A stretch of DNA of 64,000 nucleotides, from contig JAEYNH010000122.1 of NCBI GenBank assembly GCA_023412655.1, positions 1 through 64,000 on the forward strand. Reading direction: 5' to 3'. The stretch is from Pseudomonadota bacterium. Lineage in GTDB: Bacteria > Pseudomonadota > Alphaproteobacteria > Caulobacterales > Caulobacteraceae. The notes under the pieces are model-generated. The model did no database searches and was not told the DNA's origin. It saw only the letters and a list, made by a program, of their open reading frames with translations. This document shows, piece after piece, positions 10,709 to 19,367 of this stretch (the stretch's first letter is position 1; each line of letters starts with the position of its first letter). The translations under genes and the position numbers were made by a program.

Positions 10709-11086
10709 ATGAACGCGTTCCTTCTCGAGTACCTGCCCATCGTGATCTTCCTAGGGATCGCGGCGGCGCTGGGCATCGCCTTCATCCTGGCCGCGGCCAT
10801 CTTTGCGCCGAAGGCCCCGGATCCTGAAAAGCTCTCGTCCTATGAGTGCGGCTTCAACGCGTTCGACGATGCGCGAATGAAGTTCGATATCCGGTTCTAC
10901 CTGGTGTCGATCCTCTTCATCATCTTCGACCTGGAAGTGGCCTTCCTGTTCCCGTGGGCCGTGTCGCTCATGAAGCTGCCGCCCGACGTGGCGCAGTTCG
11001 CCTTCTGGTCGATGATGACCTTCCTGGGCGTCCTCACGGTGGGCTTCATCTACGAATGGAAGAAAGGCGCCCTGGAATGGGAGTGA
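10709..11086 (+). CDS. nuoA: NADH-quinone oxidoreductase subunit A
   Basis: 125 aa, three transmembrane helices; a small membrane subunit of respiratory complex I at the junction of membrane and peripheral arms. The family block YECGFNAFDDARMKFDIRFYL and the helix ILFIIFDLEVAFLFPWA (conserved acidic residues in a membrane helix) are intact. First gene of a 14-subunit operon. Its last codons overlap the nuoB start by 10 nt, implying coupling. Confidence 0.98.
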   Translation: MNAFLLEYLPIVIFLGIAAALGIAFILAAAIFAPKAPDPEKLSSYECGFNAFDDARMKFDIRFYLVSILFIIFDLEVAFLFPWAVSLMKLPPDVAQFAFWSMMTFLGVLTVGFIYEWKKGALEWE

Positions 11087-11637
11087 TCGTTCCCGCGGGC
11101 TCCGCCGGTCGCACGACCGTCGAAGGCTATGACCCCAAGCTGCACGACCCGTATTTCGACGGTGTCTCGCAGCGCCTGGCCGACAAGGGCTTCGTCACGG
11201 CGGCCGCCGACGACCTGATCACCTGGGCGCGCACGGGCTCGCTGATGTGGATGACGTTCGGCCTCGCCTGCTGCGCAGTCGAGATGATGCAGGCCTCGAT
11301 GCCGCGCTACGACCTGGAGCGGTACGGCTTCGCTCCGCGCGCCAGCCCGCGTCAGTCGGACGTGATGATCGTCGCCGGCACCCTGGTGAACAAGATGGCT
11401 CCGGCGCTGCGCAAGGTCTACGACCAGATGCCGGAGCCGCGGTACGTGATCTCCATGGGCTCGTGCGCGAACGGCGGCGGCTACTATTACTTCAGCTACT
11501 CGACGGTGCGCGGCTGTGACCGCGTGGTGCCGGTGGACGTCTACGTCCCGGGCTGCCCCCCCACCGCCGAGGCCCTGGTCTATGGCGTGCTGCAGCTGCA
11601 GAAGAAGATCCGCCGCACCGGGACGATCGTGCGATGA
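11077..11637 (+). CDS. nuoB: NADH-quinone oxidoreductase subunit B (N2 cluster)
   Basis: 186 aa, carries the terminal [4Fe-4S] cluster N2 next to the quinone site. The four ligands are seen: tandem C65-C66 in GLACCAVEMM, C130 in MGSCANGGG and C160 in PGCPPTAEAL. The start ATG 11077 lies inside the end of nuoA; the open frame extends further 5' but only in the nuoA shadow. The product begins MGVIVPAGSAGRTTVEGYD, a typical alphaproteobacterial extension. ATGA overlap with nuoC. Confidence 0.97.
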   Translation: MGVIVPAGSAGRTTVEGYDPKLHDPYFDGVSQRLADKGFVTAAADDLITWARTGSLMWMTFGLACCAVEMMQASMPRYDLERYGFAPRASPRQSDVMIVAGTLVNKMAPALRKVYDQMPEPRYVISMGSCANGGGYYYFSYSTVRGCDRVVPVDVYVPGCPPTAEALVYGVLQLQKKIRRTGTIVR

Positions 11638-12266
11638 GCTGGCCCATGACCAACGCCGAGCTGGAGACGCTCGGCCAGGAGCTGGTGGCCAACGGCGCCG
11701 GCCTGTTCGGCAGCTACGACGTGGCCTATGGGGAGCTGTCGCTGAGCGGTCCGGCCGGCCGGGTGGTCGAGGCGTTGACGCTGCTGCGTGACTCCTACGG
11801 CTTCCAGCAACTCGTGGACCTCTGCGGCGTGGACTATCCGGAGCGCGAGCGGCGCTTCGACGTGGTCTACCACCTGCTGTCGTTCACCAAGAACCGCCGC
11901 ATCCGCCTACGCGTGCAGACCGACGAGGACACCGCCGTACCCTCGGTGACCTCCGTGTTCCCGAACGCCGACTGGTACGAGCGCGAAGCGTTCGACATGT
12001 ACGGCGTCTTTTTCGACAACCACCCCGACCTGCGCCGCATCCTCACCGACTACGGCTTCCACGGCCATCCGCTGCGCAAGGACTTCCCGATGACCGGCTA
12101 CGTCGAGGTCCGTTACGACGACGAGCTGAAGCGGGTGGTCTATGAGCCCGTGAAGTCGGTCGAGTGGCGCAACTGGGACTTCCTTTCGCCGTGGGAAGGG
12201 GCGGAGCGCGGCTTCGCGCCCATTCTGCCCGGCGACGAGAAGTCCGATGAGGCGACCAAGCCATGA
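11634..12266 (+). CDS. nuoC: NADH-quinone oxidoreductase subunit C
   Basis: 210 aa, the 30-kDa subunit of the peripheral arm, packed against NuoD. The signature region NADWYEREAFDMYGVFFDNHPDLRRILTDYGF is complete, followed by HGHPLRKDFP. It is a separate gene, not fused to nuoD as in enterobacteria, which fits alphaproteobacteria. ATGA overlaps link it to nuoB and to nuoD. Confidence 0.97.
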   Translation: MSWPMTNAELETLGQELVANGAGLFGSYDVAYGELSLSGPAGRVVEALTLLRDSYGFQQLVDLCGVDYPERERRFDVVYHLLSFTKNRRIRLRVQTDEDTAVPSVTSVFPNADWYEREAFDMYGVFFDNHPDLRRILTDYGFHGHPLRKDFPMTGYVEVRYDDELKRVVYEPVKSVEWRNWDFLSPWEGAERGFAPILPGDEKSDEATKP

Positions 12267-13498
12267 CCGGTCAAACCACGCCCGCGGCTCCCAACGACGC
12301 CAACGTCCAGGGTCTGCCCGAGACCAAGGTCCGCAAGTTCAACATCAACTTCGGCCCGCAGCACCCGGCGGCCCACGGCGTACTGCGCCTTGTGCTGGAG
12401 CTGGACGGCGAGGTGGTGGAGCGGGTCGACCCGCACATCGGCCTGCTGCACCGCGGCACCGAAAAGCTGATGGAGGCGCGGCCCTACGCCCAGACGATCC
12501 CCTACATGGACCGCCTGGACTATGTGGCCCCGATGAACCAGGAGCATGCCTACTGCCTCGCCATCGAGAAGCTGCTCGACGTCACGCCCCCCGTTCGCGC
12601 CCTGCTGATCCGCACGCTGTATGACGAGATCGGCCGCATCAAGAACCACCTGCTGAACGTCACGACCCAGGCGATGGACGTCGGCGCGCTCACGCCCCCG
12701 CTGTGGGGCTTCGAAGAGCGCGAGAAGCTGATGGTGTTCTACGAGCGCGCCTCGGGCGCCCGTCTGCACGCCAACTACTACCGCGTCGGCGGCGTCCGTC
12801 AGGATCTGCCCGAAGAACTGGTGCGGGACATCTCGGACTGGTGCGACGCCTTCCCGAAGGTCCTCGACGACATCGAGGGGCTGATCACCGACAACCGCAT
12901 CTTCAAGCAGCGCAACGTCGACATCGGCGTGGTGACCAAGGAAGAGGCCATCGCCTGGGGATTCTCGGGCGTGATGGTGCGGGGCTCGGGCATTCCCTGG
13001 GATCTGCGCCGTAACCAGCCCTACGCGCTATACTCCGAGATGGAGTTCGACATTCCGCTGGGCGTGAACGGCGACTGCTACGACCGCTACCTGTGCCGCA
13101 TGCAGGAGATGCGGGAGTCGACCAAGATCATGAAGCAGTGCTGCGACCGCCTGCTGAAGACGCCGGGACCGGTGCTGGTCGACGACCACAAGATCTCGCC
13201 CCCGCGGCGCGGGGAGATGAAGCGCTCGATGGAAGCGCTCATCCACCACTTCAAGCTTTACACCGAAGGCTATCGCACGCCGCCGGGCGACGTGTACGCC
13301 TGCGTCGAGGCGCCCAAGGGCGAGTTCGGGATCTATCTGGTCAGCAACGGCGCCAACAAGCCGTACCGCGCCAAGATCCGCGCGCCGGGCTACCCGCACC
13401 TGCAGGCGATGGACTGGATGAACCGCGGCCATATGCTCGCGGATGTCTCGGCCATCCTGGGTTCGCTCGACATCGTGTTCGGGGAGATCGACCGTTGA
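12263..13498 (+). CDS. nuoD: NADH-quinone oxidoreductase subunit D
   Basis: 411 aa, 49-kDa subunit forming the quinone-binding cavity with NuoB. It starts with a short variable region, then the strongly conserved FNINFGPQHPAAHGVLRLVL, whose His and the later Tyr (in LHANYYRVGG) line the quinone site in homologues. The C-terminus DVSAILGSLDIVFGEIDR is canonical. It begins with an ATGA overlap to nuoC and ends in TTGA, where the last bases serve as the nuoE start. Confidence 0.98.
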   Translation: MTGQTTPAAPNDANVQGLPETKVRKFNINFGPQHPAAHGVLRLVLELDGEVVERVDPHIGLLHRGTEKLMEARPYAQTIPYMDRLDYVAPMNQEHAYCLAIEKLLDVTPPVRALLIRTLYDEIGRIKNHLLNVTTQAMDVGALTPPLWGFEEREKLMVFYERASGARLHANYYRVGGVRQDLPEELVRDISDWCDAFPKVLDDIEGLITDNRIFKQRNVDIGVVTKEEAIAWGFSGVMVRGSGIPWDLRRNQPYALYSEMEFDIPLGVNGDCYDRYLCRMQEMRESTKIMKQCCDRLLKTPGPVLVDDHKISPPRRGEMKRSMEALIHHFKLYTEGYRTPPGDVYACVEAPKGEFGIYLVSNGANKPYRAKIRAPGYPHLQAMDWMNRGHMLADVSAILGSLDIVFGEIDR

Positions 13499-14157
13499 GC
13501 GTCCGTAGGCTTTCACCCGTCCAGCCGGAAAGCTTCGCCTTCAGCCCCGAGACGCTGAAGAAGGCCCAGGCCTGGATGGCCAACTTCCCGGCGGGCAAGC
13601 AGCAGTCGGCCGTCGTGCCGGTCCTGTGGCTGGTCCAGAAGCAGGAAGGCTGGATTTCCGAGCCGGCGATCCGCGCCGTGGCCGAGCTGCTCGGCATGCC
13701 GGTCATCCGCGTGCTGGAGGTCGCCACCTTCTACACCATGTTCATGCTGGAGCCCGTGGGCACCCATGCGCTGGTGCAGGTCTGCGGTACGACGCCGTGC
13801 CAGAGCCGCGGCGCCGAGGCGCTGATGGCGGTCTGCAAGCGCCGTATCGGCGAGCAGAACCATCGCTCGGCCGACGGCAAGTTCTACTGGCAGGAAGTCG
13901 AGTGCCTGGGGGCCTGCGCCAACGCGCCCATGGCCGCCATCAACGACTACTACTACGAGGACCTGACGCCCGAGAGCTTCGATAAGCTCCTGGACGAATT
14001 CGCGGAGGGCAGGACGCCGCCGCCGGGCTCGGCCATCGGCCGCCAGGGTTCGGCGCCCGAGGGTGGGCCCAAGACGCTGCTCGACGCCGGCCTCTACGAC
14101 GGCTCGCGGGCGAAGAAGATCAAGATCCCGAACCTGCCGGCGAAGGAGAAGGCGTGA
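13495..14157 (+). CDS. nuoE: NADH-quinone oxidoreductase subunit E (24-kDa, N1a)
   Basis: 220 aa, thioredoxin-like [2Fe-2S] protein of the NADH-input module. The ligands are C97 and C102 (VCGTTPCQSRG) and C137 and C141 (ECLGACANAP). The start is TTG 13495 overlapping the nuoD stop (TTGA) with GGGGAG upstream; it gives MSVRRLSPVQPESFAF. The C-terminal ~45 residues (Gly/Pro-rich, then LDAGLYDGSRAKKIKIPNLP) are longer than in E. coli, as in other alphaproteobacteria. nuoF starts on the stop codon. Confidence 0.96.
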   Translation: MSVRRLSPVQPESFAFSPETLKKAQAWMANFPAGKQQSAVVPVLWLVQKQEGWISEPAIRAVAELLGMPVIRVLEVATFYTMFMLEPVGTHALVQVCGTTPCQSRGAEALMAVCKRRIGEQNHRSADGKFYWQEVECLGACANAPMAAINDYYYEDLTPESFDKLLDEFAEGRTPPPGSAIGRQGSAPEGGPKTLLDAGLYDGSRAKKIKIPNLPAKEKA

Positions 14158-15470
14158 TGGCAGGTATCCTTGCCGACAAGGACCGCATCTTCACCAACCT
14201 CTACGGCCTGCACGACTGGGGCCTGGAAGGTGCGAAGAAGCGCGGCTGCTGGAACGGGACGGCGGACATCATCGCCCAGACGCCCGAGTGGATCTGCGAC
14301 CAGATCAAGGCGTCGGGCCTGCGCGGCCGGGGCGGGGCAGGGTTCCCCACCGGGCTGAAGTGGACCTTCATGCCCAAGCAGGAGAGCGAGCGGCCGCACT
14401 ATCTGGTGGTCAACGCCGACGAGTCCGAGCCGGGCGCCTGCAAGGACCGCGACATCCTGCGCAACGATCCGCACCTGCTGATCGAAGGTTGCCTGATCGC
14501 CTGCCGGGCGATCCGGGCGCACACCGCCTACATCTATATCCGCGGCGAGTACGTGCATGAGCGCGAGCGCCTGCAGGCGGCCATCCAGCAGGCCTATGAC
14601 GCCAAGCTGATCGGCCCCGGCAACATCCACGGCTGGGACTGCGACGTGCGCGTCCAGCACGGGGGCGGGGCCTATATCTGCGGCGACGAGACCGCGCTGA
14701 TGGAGAGCCTGGAAGGCAAGAAGGGCCAGCCGCGCCTCAAGCCGCCGTTCCCGGCGGGGGCCGGCATCTGGGGCTGCCCGACCACCATCAACAACGTCGA
14801 GTCCATCTCTGTCGTCGGCACCATCCTGCGCCGGGGCGCCGACTGGTTCGCCGGCTTCGGCACCGAGAAATCGACGGGCACCAAGCTGTTCGCCGCCTCA
14901 GGCCATGTGAACACGCCGTGCGTCGTCGAGGATGCGGTGGGCATTCCGGTCAAGCAGCTCATCGAGGAGCACTTCGGCGGCGTCCGCGGCGGCTGGGGCA
15001 ACCTCAAGGCCGTGATCCCCGGCGGCATCTCCGTGCGTATGATCCCGGCCCATGAGGCCGAGGAAGCGGTGATGACCTATGAGGACCTGCAGGCCCGCGG
15101 GTCGGGCCTCGGCACCGGCACCATGATCGTCTTCGACAAGGACGCCGACCTGGTGAAGGCCATCGCCCGGGCCAGCTACTTCTACAAGCACGAGAGCTGC
15201 GGCCAGTGCACGCCGTGCCGTGAAGGCACCGGCTGGATGTGGCGGGTCATGGAGCGGATGGTCACCGGCGAGGCCGAGATGTCCGAGATCGATCTGCTGC
15301 TGGACGTCGCCAGCCAGGTCGAGGGGCACACGATCTGCGGCCTGGGCGATGCGGCCGCATGGCCCATCCAGGGCCTCTTCCGCCATTTCCGCCACGAGGT
15401 GGAGGAGCGGATCAACAACTACCGCGCGCGCAAGGGCTCCTATGCCGGCGCGTCCATCGCGGCGGAGTAG
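14157..15470 (+). CDS. nuoF: NADH-quinone oxidoreductase subunit F (NADH/FMN, N3)
   Basis: 437 aa, 51-kDa subunit that oxidises NADH through FMN. The glycine-rich nucleotide motif GLRGRGGAGFPTGLKW and the FMN-site NADESEPGACKDR are present. The N3 [4Fe-4S] ligands are in ESCGQCTPCREG plus a distal Cys in HTICGLGD. ATG 14157 shares its A with the nuoE TGA; a GTG at 14154 is one codon earlier. AAGGAGAAG precedes it. Confidence 0.97.
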   Translation: MAGILADKDRIFTNLYGLHDWGLEGAKKRGCWNGTADIIAQTPEWICDQIKASGLRGRGGAGFPTGLKWTFMPKQESERPHYLVVNADESEPGACKDRDILRNDPHLLIEGCLIACRAIRAHTAYIYIRGEYVHERERLQAAIQQAYDAKLIGPGNIHGWDCDVRVQHGGGAYICGDETALMESLEGKKGQPRLKPPFPAGAGIWGCPTTINNVESISVVGTILRRGADWFAGFGTEKSTGTKLFAASGHVNTPCVVEDAVGIPVKQLIEEHFGGVRGGWGNLKAVIPGGISVRMIPAHEAEEAVMTYEDLQARGSGLGTGTMIVFDKDADLVKAIARASYFYKHESCGQCTPCREGTGWMWRVMERMVTGEAEMSEIDLLLDVASQVEGHTICGLGDAAAWPIQGLFRHFRHEVEERINNYRARKGSYAGASIAAE

Positions 15471-15476
15471 TCGGGT

Positions 15477-17516
15477 ATGCCTATCGCCAAGGTCGACGGG
15501 ATCGAGGTCGAGTTCGAGCCGGGGATGAACGTCCTCCAGGTCTGTGAACTGGCCGGCAAGGAGATCCCGCGTTTCTGCTACCACGAGCGGCTGTCGATCG
15601 CCGGCAACTGCCGGATGTGCCTTGTGGAGGTGAAGCCCGGCCCGCCGAAGCCGCAGGCCTCGTGCGCCCTGCCGGCCGCCGAGGGGCAGGAGATCTTCAC
15701 GGACACGCCGATGGTGAAGAAGGCCCGTCACGGGGTGATGGAGTTCCTGCTCATCAACCACCCGCTGGACTGCCCGATCTGCGACCAGGGCGGCGAGTGC
15801 GACCTGCAGGACCAGGCCATGGGCTATGGCCGGGACGATTCCCGCTATCAGGAGAACAAGCGGGCCGTCGAAGAGAAGTACATGGGTCCGCTGATCAAGA
15901 CGGTCATGACCCGGTGCATCCAATGCACCCGCTGCGTCCGCTTCATCACCGAAGTGGCCGGCGTGCCCGACATCGGTCTCATCTCTCGTGGCGAAGACGT
16001 TGAAATCACGACCTATCTCGACAAGGCCGTGAGCTCGGAACTCAGCGCCAACGTCATCGACCTGTGCCCGGTGGGCGCTCTGACCCACAAGCCGTGGGCG
16101 TTCAACTACCGTCCGTGGGAGCTGAAGAAGACCGAAAGCGTCGACGTCATGGACGCCCTCGGTTCGGCGATCCGCGTCGACAGCCGCGGCCCGGCCGTGC
16201 TGCGCGTCCTGCCGCGGATCAACGACGCGGTGAACGAGGAGTGGATCTCCGACAAGACGCGCTACGCCATCGATGGCCTGTCGCGCCAGCGCCTCGACCG
16301 CCCGTACATCCGCGAGAACGGCAAGCTGCGCGTGGCCGCGTGGGCCGAAGCCCTCGACCTGGTGGCGACCAAGCTGCAGGTCACGCCCGCCGACCGGATC
16401 GGCGTGATCGCCGGCGACCTGCAGGACGTGGAGTCCATGAAGGCGGCCAAGGACCTGTTCGGCGGCCTGGGCGTCGCCAGCCTGGACTGCCGTCAGGACG
16501 GCATGGCGCTGGGCGATGGCCCGCGCGAGAGTTGGCTGTTCAACTCGACCCTGATGGGGATCGAGGAGGCGGACGTGGTGCTGATCGTCGGCGCCAATCC
16601 GCGGATCGAGGCTCCGGTGCTCAACGCCCGGCTGCGCAAGCGCTGGCTGGCGGGTGCGCTTCGCGTGGGCGTCGTCGGCGAGTCCGCGGACCTGACTTAC
16701 AACTACGACCACCTCGGCGCCGGTCCCGCCAGCCTGACGGGGCTGGCGCGTTCGAAGAGCGACTTCGTCAAAGCCCTGAAGGACGCCAAGGCCCCGGCCA
16801 TTATCATCGGCGCCGGCGCGCTCTCGCGCCCCGACAGCGCTGCGGTGCTGCAGGCGGCCGCGTCGGTGGCCAAGGCGTTCGGCATGACCTGGAACGTCCT
16901 GCACACGGCGGCCAGCCGCGTGGGCGGCCTCGATCTCGGCTTCGTGCCGGCGGCCGGCGGCCGGACCGCGCGCGAGCTGGTGCAGCCCGGCGGCGCGGAC
17001 GTGCTGTTCCTGATGGGCGCCGACGAGATCGACCTGTCGAAGTCGGACGCCTTCGTCGTCTACATGGGCACTCACGGGGACGCCGGCGCGCACCGCGCGG
17101 ACGTCATCCTGCCGGCCGCGGCCTATACCGAGAAGAACGGCATCTATGTGAACACCGAGGGCCGGGCTCAGCTCGGCTTCCGGGCCGTCTTCCCGAAGGG
17201 CGAGGCGAGGGAGGACTGGGCGATCCTGCGGGCGCTGTCCGAACGTCTGGGCGCGCGCCTGCCGTACGACAGCCTCGACCAGCTGCGGGCCAAGCTGTTC
17301 GCCGACCATCCGAGCTTCGGGCGCATCGACTATGTGCCGGAGACGCCGGCGGCGCTGGACCTGGGCGTCCTGGGCGCCAAGGGCGATGTCTCGGACGAGC
17401 CCTTCTGGAGCGGCGTGAAGAACTTCTACCTCACCAACCCCATCGCCCGCGCCAGCGTGACGATGGCCGAATGCGCCGCGCTCGCGGCCGGCGCCACGAA
17501 GATCGCGGCGGAGTAG
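15477..17516 (+). CDS. nuoG: NADH-quinone oxidoreductase subunit G (75-kDa)
   Basis: 679 aa, the largest peripheral subunit; passes electrons through several Fe-S clusters. The N-terminal ferredoxin-like domain has FCYHERLSIAGNCRMCLVEV ([2Fe-2S]); then comes the His-Cys3 segment with HPLDCPICDQGGECDLQD, and the CIQCTRCVRF...CPVGALT cluster. The C-terminal ~450 residues are the molybdopterin-oxidoreductase-like domain without a cofactor site. Length matches mitochondrial-type NuoG (about 680-690) rather than the 900-aa enterobacterial form. Confidence 0.97.
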   Translation: MPIAKVDGIEVEFEPGMNVLQVCELAGKEIPRFCYHERLSIAGNCRMCLVEVKPGPPKPQASCALPAAEGQEIFTDTPMVKKARHGVMEFLLINHPLDCPICDQGGECDLQDQAMGYGRDDSRYQENKRAVEEKYMGPLIKTVMTRCIQCTRCVRFITEVAGVPDIGLISRGEDVEITTYLDKAVSSELSANVIDLCPVGALTHKPWAFNYRPWELKKTESVDVMDALGSAIRVDSRGPAVLRVLPRINDAVNEEWISDKTRYAIDGLSRQRLDRPYIRENGKLRVAAWAEALDLVATKLQVTPADRIGVIAGDLQDVESMKAAKDLFGGLGVASLDCRQDGMALGDGPRESWLFNSTLMGIEEADVVLIVGANPRIEAPVLNARLRKRWLAGALRVGVVGESADLTYNYDHLGAGPASLTGLARSKSDFVKALKDAKAPAIIIGAGALSRPDSAAVLQAAASVAKAFGMTWNVLHTAASRVGGLDLGFVPAAGGRTARELVQPGGADVLFLMGADEIDLSKSDAFVVYMGTHGDAGAHRADVILPAAAYTEKNGIYVNTEGRAQLGFRAVFPKGEAREDWAILRALSERLGARLPYDSLDQLRAKLFADHPSFGRIDYVPETPAALDLGVLGAKGDVSDEPFWSGVKNFYLTNPIARASVTMAECAALAAGATKIAAE

Positions 17517-17519
17517 GCG

Positions 17520-18608
17520 ATGCAGACTTCCTTCTGGGAAACCCCGGGCGGCTGGACCCTGCTCACCATCGGCCAGATCCTGGCGGTGATGATCTGGATC
17601 CTGCTGTCGCTGGCCTTCCTGCTGCTGGCCGACCGCAAGATCTGGGCCGGCGTGCAGATGCGCAAGGGACCCAATGTGGTGGGCCCGTTCGGCCTGCTGC
17701 AGTCTTTCGCCGACTTCCTGAAGTTCGTGCTCAAGGAGATCGTCATTCCGTCCGGGGCGGACAAGGCGGTCTTCCTGCTGGCGCCCCTGATCAGCTTCAC
17801 CCTGGCGTTCGCGGCCTGGGCCGTGATGCCGCTGGCCCCAGGCTGGGTGGTGTCCGACATCAATGTCGGCATCCTCTACCTGTTCGCGATCAGCTCGCTG
17901 GGCGTCTACGGGATCATCATGGGAGGCTGGGCCTCCAACTCGAAGTACCCCTTCCTCGGCTCGCTGCGCAGCGCCGCCCAGATGGTCTCGTATGAAGTCT
18001 CCTTGGGCTTCATCATCGTGGCCGTCATCGTCCTGGCCGGCACCATGAACCTGCAGGGTATCGTGAGCAGCCAGGCTGGCGGGTTCTGGAACTGGTACGT
18101 GTTCGGCGGTCCGGGGGGCATCGAGAAGCTGCCGCTGCTGCTCGCCATGATCCCGCTGGCGGTGATCTTCTTCATCTCGGGTCTCGCCGAGACCAACCGC
18201 CCGCCGTTCGACCTTCCGGAGGCCGAGTCCGAACTCGTCGCCGGCTACCAGGTGGAATACTCGTCCACGCCGTACCTGCTGTTCATGATCGGCGAGTACG
18301 CGAACATCGTGCTGATCTGCGCGATGACCACGATCCTGTTCTTCGGGGGCTGGACCGCGCCGTTCCCGACGCCGTTCACGGACGCCTGGCATCCGACGGC
18401 GGCGAGCTTCTTCTATTTCATGTGGTTCTTCCTGAAGGTCATCTTCTTCTTCTTCCTCGTCTCCATGGCGAAGGCGATCGTGCCCCGCTATCGGTACGAC
18501 CAGCTGATGCGGCTGGGGTGGAAGGTGTTCCTGCCGTTCTCGCTGCTGGCCATCTTCTTCATCTCGGGCTGGGCGCTGTTCGTGCTGCGGCCGGCGGCGG
18601 GCGCGTGA
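17520..18608 (+). CDS. nuoH: NADH-quinone oxidoreductase subunit H
   Basis: 362 aa, eight-helix membrane subunit that forms the quinone entry channel. Conserved blocks: LLLADRKIWAGVQMRKGPNVVGPFGLLQ, the cytosolic-loop acidic stretch ETNRPPFDLPEAESELVAGYQVEYS, and a C-terminal FLPRYRYDQLMRLGWKVFLPFSL-like region. It begins 3 nt after nuoG and ends in GTGA, overlapping the next, unusual small gene. Confidence 0.98.
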   Translation: MQTSFWETPGGWTLLTIGQILAVMIWILLSLAFLLLADRKIWAGVQMRKGPNVVGPFGLLQSFADFLKFVLKEIVIPSGADKAVFLLAPLISFTLAFAAWAVMPLAPGWVVSDINVGILYLFAISSLGVYGIIMGGWASNSKYPFLGSLRSAAQMVSYEVSLGFIIVAVIVLAGTMNLQGIVSSQAGGFWNWYVFGGPGGIEKLPLLLAMIPLAVIFFISGLAETNRPPFDLPEAESELVAGYQVEYSSTPYLLFMIGEYANIVLICAMTTILFFGGWTAPFPTPFTDAWHPTAASFFYFMWFFLKVIFFFFLVSMAKAIVPRYRYDQLMRLGWKVFLPFSLLAIFFISGWALFVLRPAAGA

Positions 18609-18805
18609 GGACGGTGGCGGTCATGCTCAGCCTCGTGGCGCTCGGCGCCTGCGCGAGCGCGCCCGCCTACCGCGATGAAGGCCTCGCCACCTATGACGCC
18701 CTCCGTGAGGCGCAGCAGGCCTGCGCCGCGAGGGGGCTGACCTTAAAGCTTCGGGACCAGGGGGACTCCAGGCGTCTGGACCACTGGACCTGCCAGAAGG
18801 ACTGA
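18605..18805 (+). CDS. Small lipoprotein encoded inside the nuo operon
   Basis: 66 aa, function unknown. Start GTG 18605 overlaps the nuoH stop (GTGA). The N-terminus MRTVAVMLSLVALGAC is a short lipoprotein signal with lipobox LGAC and acylated C16. The mature part is about 50 charged residues with two more cysteines, C40 and C63, which could form one disulfide in the periplasm. It lies between nuoH and nuoI, with the nuoI ATG 8 nt after its stop, so it is certainly co-transcribed with complex I genes. It is not a known complex I subunit. A role in envelope-side assembly or stability of the complex, or simple hitch-hiking, is inference. Confidence 0.75.
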   Translation: MRTVAVMLSLVALGACASAPAYRDEGLATYDALREAQQACAARGLTLKLRDQGDSRRLDHWTCQKD

Positions 18806-18812
18806 GACTGAG

Positions 18813-19304
18813 ATGTTGAACCGGATCGGTCAGGCGGTGAAGGGAGCGGCCCTGCTGGACTTCGCCGGCGCCTTCGGCCTCGCCATGAAGCATATGGTGC
18901 GGCCGAAGAAGACCGTGCAGTACCCGCACGAGCGCAACCCGCAGAGCCCGCGCTTCCGCGGCGAGCACGCCCTGCGCCGCTATCCCAATGGGGAAGAGCG
19001 CTGCATCGCCTGCAAGCTGTGCGAGGCCGTGTGCCCCGCCCAGGCGATCACCATCGAGGCGGAACCCCGCGCCGACGGCAGCCGCCGGACGACCCGCTAC
19101 GACATCGACATGGTCAAGTGCATCTACTGCGGCCTGTGCCAGGAGGCCTGCCCGGTGGACGCCATCGTGGAAGGCCCGAACCTGGAGTTCGCTGTCGAAA
19201 CCCGCGAGGAGCTCTACTACGACAAGGAGCGCCTGCTGGATAACGGCGACCGCTGGGAGCGGGAGATCGCGAAGAATCTGGAACTGGACGCGCCGTACCG
19301 CTAA
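18813..19304 (+). CDS. nuoI: NADH-quinone oxidoreductase subunit I
   Basis: 163 aa, 2x[4Fe-4S] ferredoxin-like subunit (N6a, N6b). Both CxxCxxCxxxC motifs are intact: C64, C67, C70, C74 (RCIACKLCEAVCP) and C103, C106, C109, C113 (KCIYCGLCQEACP). The N-terminal amphipathic helix (LLDFAGAFGLAMKHMVRPKKTV) is alphaproteobacterial and mitochondrial in style. A 63-nt spacer follows, with a small TTCG-loop hairpin before nuoJ. Confidence 0.98.
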   Translation: MLNRIGQAVKGAALLDFAGAFGLAMKHMVRPKKTVQYPHERNPQSPRFRGEHALRRYPNGEERCIACKLCEAVCPAQAITIEAEPRADGSRRTTRYDIDMVKCIYCGLCQEACPVDAIVEGPNLEFAVETREELYYDKERLLDNGDRWEREIAKNLELDAPYR

Positions 19305-19324
19305 ACCCGCGGCGCGATTCCGCC

Positions 19325-19340
19325 GCCCGTTTCGACGGGC
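19325..19340 (+). other. Stable UUCG-tetraloop hairpin between nuoI and nuoJ
   Basis: GCCCGT (19325-19330) and ACGGGC (19335-19340) pair around a TTCG loop. There is no T-run, so it is not a terminator. In a tightly packed operon the 63-nt spacer and this hairpin may mark an RNA processing or stability site (inference). Confidence 0.4.
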
Positions 19341-19367
19341 ACATCCGAGGGACGAAAAGAGAGCCGA

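Noticed and set aside
14898..18392. 1164-codon open frame opposite nuoF-nuoG-nuoH
   Set aside because: Shadow of three real genes with low-complexity translation and no motif.
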